Part shown: piece by piece, positions 58,348 through 64,000 of the stretch
Layout: each line of letters opens with the position of its first letter
Numbering within the stretch: position 1 is the first letter of the stretch
From: Apiospora phragmitis
Lineage: Eukaryota; Ascomycota; Sordariomycetes; Amphisphaeriales; Apiosporaceae
Assembly (NCBI GenBank): GCA_038363925.1
Contig: JAQQWL010000010.1
Location: 620,001-684,000, forward strand
Length of the DNA stretch: 64,000 nucleotides
Reading direction: 5' to 3'
Position numbers and translations under genes: made by a program
Notes under the pieces: model-generated
Told to the model about the DNA's origin: nothing
The model's database searches: none
What the model saw: the letters and a program-made list of their open reading frames with translations, nothing else

Positions 58348-60550
58348 GGCAGGTCGCTCCCGTGGACGTGGATACCAGGCTGTACTCTTTCGTGGTGGGT
58401 AGTCCTAGATAGACGTCAGCGATGATTCCTCTGAGGTTCGGCGCCTTAGGTTCGCCTGGAAGCACATTGCCACTTCAGCGCAGGACTAGTGTGAGTTCTC
58501 TTGCCTGCTCTTGCGTTCCTATGTGTCCTCATCAAAAGGGTGTCGTACCAACCAATATATGGAGAAAGGTAATTCCTCCTGCCGGTAAGGTAGCTCTTCT
58601 TTCCAGTCTTTGCCCTCTAAAGCATCCTCCTCGAAAGGCGACATTGTCGAAATCGGCGACTGATCTCGCAAACTGAATTACGAGGTTGGCTTGCTGAAGG
58701 AACGGCTCACTACTAAAAAGTGAAGTATTCGTACGGTTGACCTCGCTTGGAGAGGGAATCAATGCACACATAACCGGTGGTATGGCTCGACATGCAAGTC
58801 GGCCCTCTTTATTTTTCCCGAGCGGATGTCGGCATCCACTCATCTTCGTCCACTCCTTCATCCCTGCGACCGCCCGTGGACGTTGAGTATATCACGTGAA
58901 TCATTGTAACACGTAAATAAGTTTCGGCAAGGCTTCGTATAATGAAAGGCACCGTTCCCGAACCCTCAAAATACTAGGCATGTAGCGAGGGAAAGAAACG
59001 AAGCCCTACACGTGCGAGGTATATGACTTCTTGCCAGCGCCAGGCACTTCACGAGCGAGACCGCGAGGATGGCGCTCACGGAGTACGGCCGATTCGTGGC
59101 GACGACATATGCGTCGACGAGGTCGTGCCCGCCACGACGAGCGGGCAGCCGAGGTTGGGTGTGGAACAGTGGAGCGCCGCCTCGGCCGACAGCCGTACCA
59201 GAGCAGACCGGCGCCCCGTGAGTAGTGTGCCGGACACCATGATGGGGAGTTGGAACTCGGGCTTGCGCTACTCGCCACCGTTCTGACGGTGCGACAGGGT
59301 GTTTGAGACGCGGTCGATGGCTGGGGCATGAAAATATCTCTACAGCATTCTGAGAAGAAGTATGCTGCCGGACTCAAAGCTTGAATGCTTGACCCACGGA
59401 GTGTCTGGGAAGGCTTGCATACAAGTCCAGATTCGACCAAATCTCCAGCAAAGTTCAGTAAAAATATATGTTAGCCTAAACAAACACTGTGTCCCAGTCC
59501 TCCTTACATGCTTCCAAACTCATAGTGTGAAACTTGACAGGTCTGATGCAGCCATCGAAGCAAACAAGCACGCCGTGCCCAGAAATAAATGAAGCACAGT
59601 AAATTATCCCTGTACCTACATGTATTTTGGGTTACGCTCTCGCTGACCAAATCCGCGCACAGACCAACAAAAACCTCTAGGTAAGAACCGAAACTCCCTC
59701 TTCACCTCCTTGATCCCAAGATTCAAACACCCAACCTCTACAACTTACAACTCTCATTCGGCGATATCGTCGATTGGCACCCGTTAGAGGTCTCGTAACA
59801 TGAATGCGCACTCATTCCGAAGCGTCTGACATAGTCGCCTTGGCAGGATGCAGCATGCTTCTCTTGAACTCGGGGGCAGGTCTATTTTGGCCCTAAAGTT
59901 CAGCTCCTGCAAGCCACCGGCAGCTGAACACATCGAAAGAGGCTTCGCGTGTCGGCCATGGCAGGCTAGTCCGAATGTTCCCGTCTGCTGGAAAGTGGAA
60001 GAGGGAGAAGAAAAAGGAAAACCAGGGCTGTCTTATTGACTGAGTACCTTTTCATGGCTGGGGACATGCCAGCCGCGATGGGCAAACCGAAGCAAGCGAC
60101 CGAGGATTGCTACCATGAAAACCAAAGCCGGACAACTTCCCGAGATCATCCTTTCGTCGTTATTTCCAGCCAGCATATGTTATGGTTGATCGTATGCACT
60201 TGAGCTCAATGGTTTCCGACGGTGTTTTGTGGCTTTCTTAGCGGCATCGCACATTGCACTTCTCAATTGCTGCTCGTTCGTGCTAATTGATCTGTCACCC
60301 GGGGTTTCTGGAACGATCTTGCATACTGCGTTATTCCCTCATCTGTTTCCAAGTCTCGACATACGGCAGCAAGACTGGTGCGATATAGAATCCCTCCTCG
60401 ACCCCTCTGCCTCTGCCGGGTCCTCAATAGCGCGGTGCTTGCTTCTCGTGCCACAGAGCTTGACCGAGGACGCACCGCCGACCCCCGCACATCAACTAGA
60501 AGATAATCAACTGCTTTGATTCGATCTCCTAGCATTCCGGGGTATACGTG
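58348..60550. other. Intergenic, no gene recognised
   Basis: About 2.2 kb. A GC-rich pocket at 59030-59290 has overlapping ORFs on both strands with coding-like composition but no domain I can name. The remainder looks non-coding; the right end is the promoter region of the WW gene. Confidence 0.4.
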
Positions 60551-63500
60551 ATGTCGGTCCTTCCTGAAGGCTGGGAATGGGATTACGATGGCACACGATG
60601 GTTATATCGGTACAAGCCTTCGGGGCTCGTACAGTACCATTTCCCGAAGCCTGGCGATGAGTTCCCCGAATATGTCGGCTTCGGAATCGGCTCCTTTGAC
60701 CTGGAACCAGAGGAACGCCTGGCCAGCGACATACAGACGAAGCGACGGGATACTCTTGGGGGGACCCAAAGCGGCGCCGTACCCAACTTGAGCCAGCGTC
60801 AAAAGAAGCCACCGGCTGAGATCGATGAAATTGGTGCAACAGGTTATTTCGATCCCGAGGAGTTTATGTACTTGGGACCCGGAGGTTATGCCGACGTGCT
60901 TACATCGCCCGAGGAGGAGGATGGCAATAGACTGACGGGGATGGAGAATATCTCAGTGGGAGGGCAAGTGTCTTCAAATGCGACACAGGTTGGCCATGAA
61001 CCACTTCCTTTAGTATCCCAACCATCGGGCGGACCCAACGATGCTCCTGGCTCTGGCTTTCAAGCATCAACACACATACCATCGCACGAGTTCCTCGCAG
61101 AGCTGGCGAGTCAAGATACTCAAAAATGCGCTGATGAGTTGGCACCAAGTGAGCTTGACGCATCGCACTCATTCACCGGGACTGCTTTGGCTGAACTGTC
61201 TTCAGAAGGCCCAAGTGGTCCGCCCCCAGAAAAAGGTCCAACAGGCGCCAATACCAACAATCATTCCGCGCCATCAGCTCCCATACAGCAGCCAATAGGT
61301 GCATACCCGCTGGTGTATGCCTCTTTCTCCTTTCGGCCATCGGATAAAGATCATACCTCTGGCCAGTCGCCAAGCGATTCCTCGATAAACAGTTCGGGCA
61401 ACGTACATCACAACTCCACTACAGCATCTCCCCAAGAAGGCGCAATCTTCCAAGCATGGAAGCCTGGGACTAAACCCGACGCAGATGAATCCGGGCTGCC
61501 TAAACGATCTTCCTTGGTGCCTTGGGGAAGCTCGTTAATGGAGTTCCAGAATCGTGAACTCGGCCACCTTGATCAAAGGAGGTACTCTTCCCCAGCACAA
61601 GTACCAACATCGGCGATCAATAGACACCCAACAGTGCTGACGCCATCAATGGGTCCAAGGAGTTCTTCTCGTGACAGGCCTTGCTCCACACCCGGATTCC
61701 GGCATTCCCCTATCCCGGCGGTTCTTCGACCCGCAAACCGCTCTGAAAGCCCATTGAGCCAGAGTCAAACTGAGAGTATCGCACCCAGTTCGAACCAGGA
61801 AACGATTCCCTTGAGGGACACAGATCTCACTCACTGCCCTTCGGTACTCAAGCCCGCAAAAGCCTGCCATAGCCGTCCTCATGCATCAACTATTTCAGGG
61901 AGCGTTAATGCTGCGCCAGGTCTCAGGCCAGCCGGGCTTTCACCCCCACCACTGAAGACTGAGAGAATGCACCATCATGGCAGTAAAGACCCACCCCTTC
62001 GAATGCCTGACTTTCCAGACTACAACGACCATCCGCACCCTCATCGTGTCAACACCATGCCAGATCAATTACCATCTCAGTCTCATGCCCCCTCCTCTTT
62101 AGGGTCTGGGCTGGGACCGGGATTTTTCGTCTTCCATGCGATCAAACCGGGCAAAGATCCATTAGTCTCGGAGATAACTCAGGTTATGGAGGCCCAAGAA
62201 CTATCGACCACAGAGCGGCCTGTCGAGTTATCGTTGGATCCAATCGTGCCAAGTAAGATCAGCGCGACGCAGGTCGCCACAGTGCAGGGCCAGCAAGCTC
62301 AAGCCACATCTGAATATGGGAATTCGTTAGGGCATATGACTACTCAGCAGGCTCCTATTCAGACCAATAGTAGCAACGCCCCATCAAGTCAACCCCAACT
62401 CGCTCCATCTTCTCATACCAATGAAACAGTACATGATGCTGATCAATCCGCGGCTTCGGAGCCTCAGAGACCAGTTACCGCCACTAATGGATCGCAAACG
62501 CCAGCAACGAGCCAGGGAACTGCGGCGTTTCCAGCGAGCCAGACCCCAAACTCCTCAAGCTCAACGAGTGGGAGTCTCGCAAAGCTAGATCAATCATCTC
62601 AGACCAATCATATGGGAACTCCTACAGTCAACAACGCAGATCTCGTCAGCAATGGGTCTTTATCGGGCTCTGCTACCGCTGACTTGATAACTAATTTCGC
62701 GCCTCTACCCCAGACACCTTCAATATCGGAATCTCAAGCATCGAGTACAACAACCCAGCAGCCGATGCCGTCGGAGCCACACTTTCCTCTGTCTACACCG
62801 GGAGATGGGCCTGAAAGTCATGTTCAAGCCCCTGCACCCATTCCTTCGGTATATCAGGATCATGATACGATCCAGGGGTTACAGCATTCTAAGCCTCCGC
62901 CCAACCCTCCCTCGCAAATCAAACCACAGCAGGTACACACGCAACAATCATCGACGATGAACACGGAGTGGCCACCGGCAGCGTACCAGGAGAAGCCACC
63001 CCAGAGCGCTGCGCCGCAACAAGTCCAGCGACCCCCCTCACAATCCTCAGAAACCAGCTGTGACGGGCAATCCCAATGGCGTGATACATCAGGGGCAAAA
63101 CCCATCTCCTTCCCAGCAGCCAATTATGGGAATCCCGAACAAATTACCAACGCGACCTACTTCGCAATACTCGCAGTTTCCGTCACCCATGACATCGCCG
63201 GCATCTTTGGTACAAAGTCAGGTTTCATCCCCGGCAGCCTCCATTGCCTCCCTCTATCAAGCGCCACCACCATCTTCTGCTCCAGGTTTCAGCTTCTTCC
63301 CGTCAATCAATAACTCGGGACTTACAAGTTCTCCGACAAAGCCTCCCATCGGTCATGCACAAACTGCCCCACAAGCGTCCTTATACTCGCCTCTGCTTCC
63401 AACCACCGTACATCAACCTCCTGGCGCTCATCACATGGGTAGCACGCCGCATACTCAGAGTCACGGTATTCCATTAGGACCCGGCGGACCATCCAGCCTT

Positions 63501-64000
63501 TCTTCGGCCACGCAGCAAATGATGCATAGGCCACCGCAGGGCGCCCAAACAACTTCTGCGCCTCTCCCTTCAGGTGGCCCATATTTGGTGCCCCCAAAGC
63601 CTCATCAGCTTCTGGGGTCTAGTCATATGGGACACACAACATCCCAAATGACCACACAACAACACCCTCAACAGCAACAACCCCAATCTGCACCACTAAA
63701 CTTCCCGCAATCGGGCAGCATCCAGAACAACGCCCACATACATCCTCCACAAGGGCAAGCGATGCAATCGCCGAATAGCACTCAGCCATTATATGCTCAA
63801 TAACCCGGCTATAGTCATACGCCTCCAGCGGCGGGGCATCAAAGTGCCAACTCGCCAGTACATGCTCCACAGAGCCAACAAGCCCAGGCACCCTATCAAA
63901 CACAGAGCCCGTCCAATGGAAATGCCCCGGCATCTCTGGGCAATGTTGGCCAAGATATGAAGAAGTGGGCCAAGAAGATGTGGAAAAGCCCAACCTTTCA
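60551..64000 (+). CDS. WW-domain protein with long disordered tail (one-base error at 63051-63053, in-frame TAA at 63801)
   Basis: ATG 60551 starts SVLPEGWEWDYDGTRWLYRY, a WW-like domain (residues about 4-38, ending QYHFPKPGDEFP). About 1000 residues of Ser/Pro/Gln/Thr-rich sequence follow. Near 63051 the frame is lost; removing one A from AAA (63051-63053) continues as PAVTGNPNG, SQQPIMGIPN and on. A TAA at 63801-63803 then interrupts it, yet the same frame goes on beyond with identical composition and reaches GQDMKKWAKKMWKSPTF at the window edge, resembling the C-terminus of fungal WW proteins. The true end is outside the window. The role is unknown; WW domains bind Pro-rich peptides, and the tail itself is Pro-rich. 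Confidence 0.75.

Noticed and set aside
1666..63803. Programmed ribosomal frameshifting as explanation of the frame breaks
   Set aside because: The sites share no slippery heptamer or downstream structure, occur in unrelated genes, and two fall at splice junctions.
1..64000. CRISPR arrays, rRNA and tRNA genes
   Set aside because: No regularly spaced repeats, rRNA cores or convincing tRNA cloverleaf sequences were seen by eye; a covariance-model scan was not possible.

Overview
The window looks like a piece of a filamentous ascomycete chromosome, most likely a Sordariomycete. Evidence: short introns (about 50-120 nt, with one near 300 nt) with GTAAGT-like donors and CTAAC-like branch points; Zn2Cys6 regulators including a COL-26/AmyR-type protein; HET-domain genes; a WW-domain protein with a long disordered tail; and a 4.1-kb AT-rich block that looks like transposons mutated by repeat-induced point mutation (RIP).

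Layout. 0-10 kb is accessory: a partial Myb-like gene cut by the window edge, a single-pass membrane protein, a disordered protein running into a hAT transposase remnant, a methyltransferase divergent from an MFS transporter, a fungal-specific protein of unknown function, and a secreted protein with 24 cysteines. 12.8-27.5 kb mixes core and accessory genes: cyclin H, a secreted GPI-type protein, a Zn2Cys6 regulator, a phytanoyl-CoA-type dioxygenase, an OPT transporter and an RNase T2. 27.4-32.8 kb has no recognised gene and leads into the COL-26/AmyR-type regulator. 37-50 kb is core: glucosidase II alpha, Rpt2, aspartyl aminopeptidase and a TPR-SET protein. 50.5-58.3 kb is a ruined HET locus in which one HET gene is split by a nested pair of TA-flanked transposons and its 3' end runs into a second HET gene. 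A WW-domain gene runs off the right edge.

The most important thing for a reader: many conserved genes are broken by single-base length changes, almost always in a homopolymer, and mostly by one extra base. Correcting one base at each site gives full-length proteins whose total length is a multiple of three. This happens in genes expected to be essential (cyclin H, glucosidase II, OPT, SET), so I read it as sequencing or assembly error rather than gene decay. The HET locus differs: it carries stops compatible with RIP, and real transposon insertions.

Functionally the window is a patchwork rather than one pathway. Possible small functional groups are the methyltransferase/MFS divergent pair and the Zn2Cys6/dioxygenase pair. 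I found no rRNA, tRNA or CRISPR array by eye, and family assignments rest on motif recognition without database searches.
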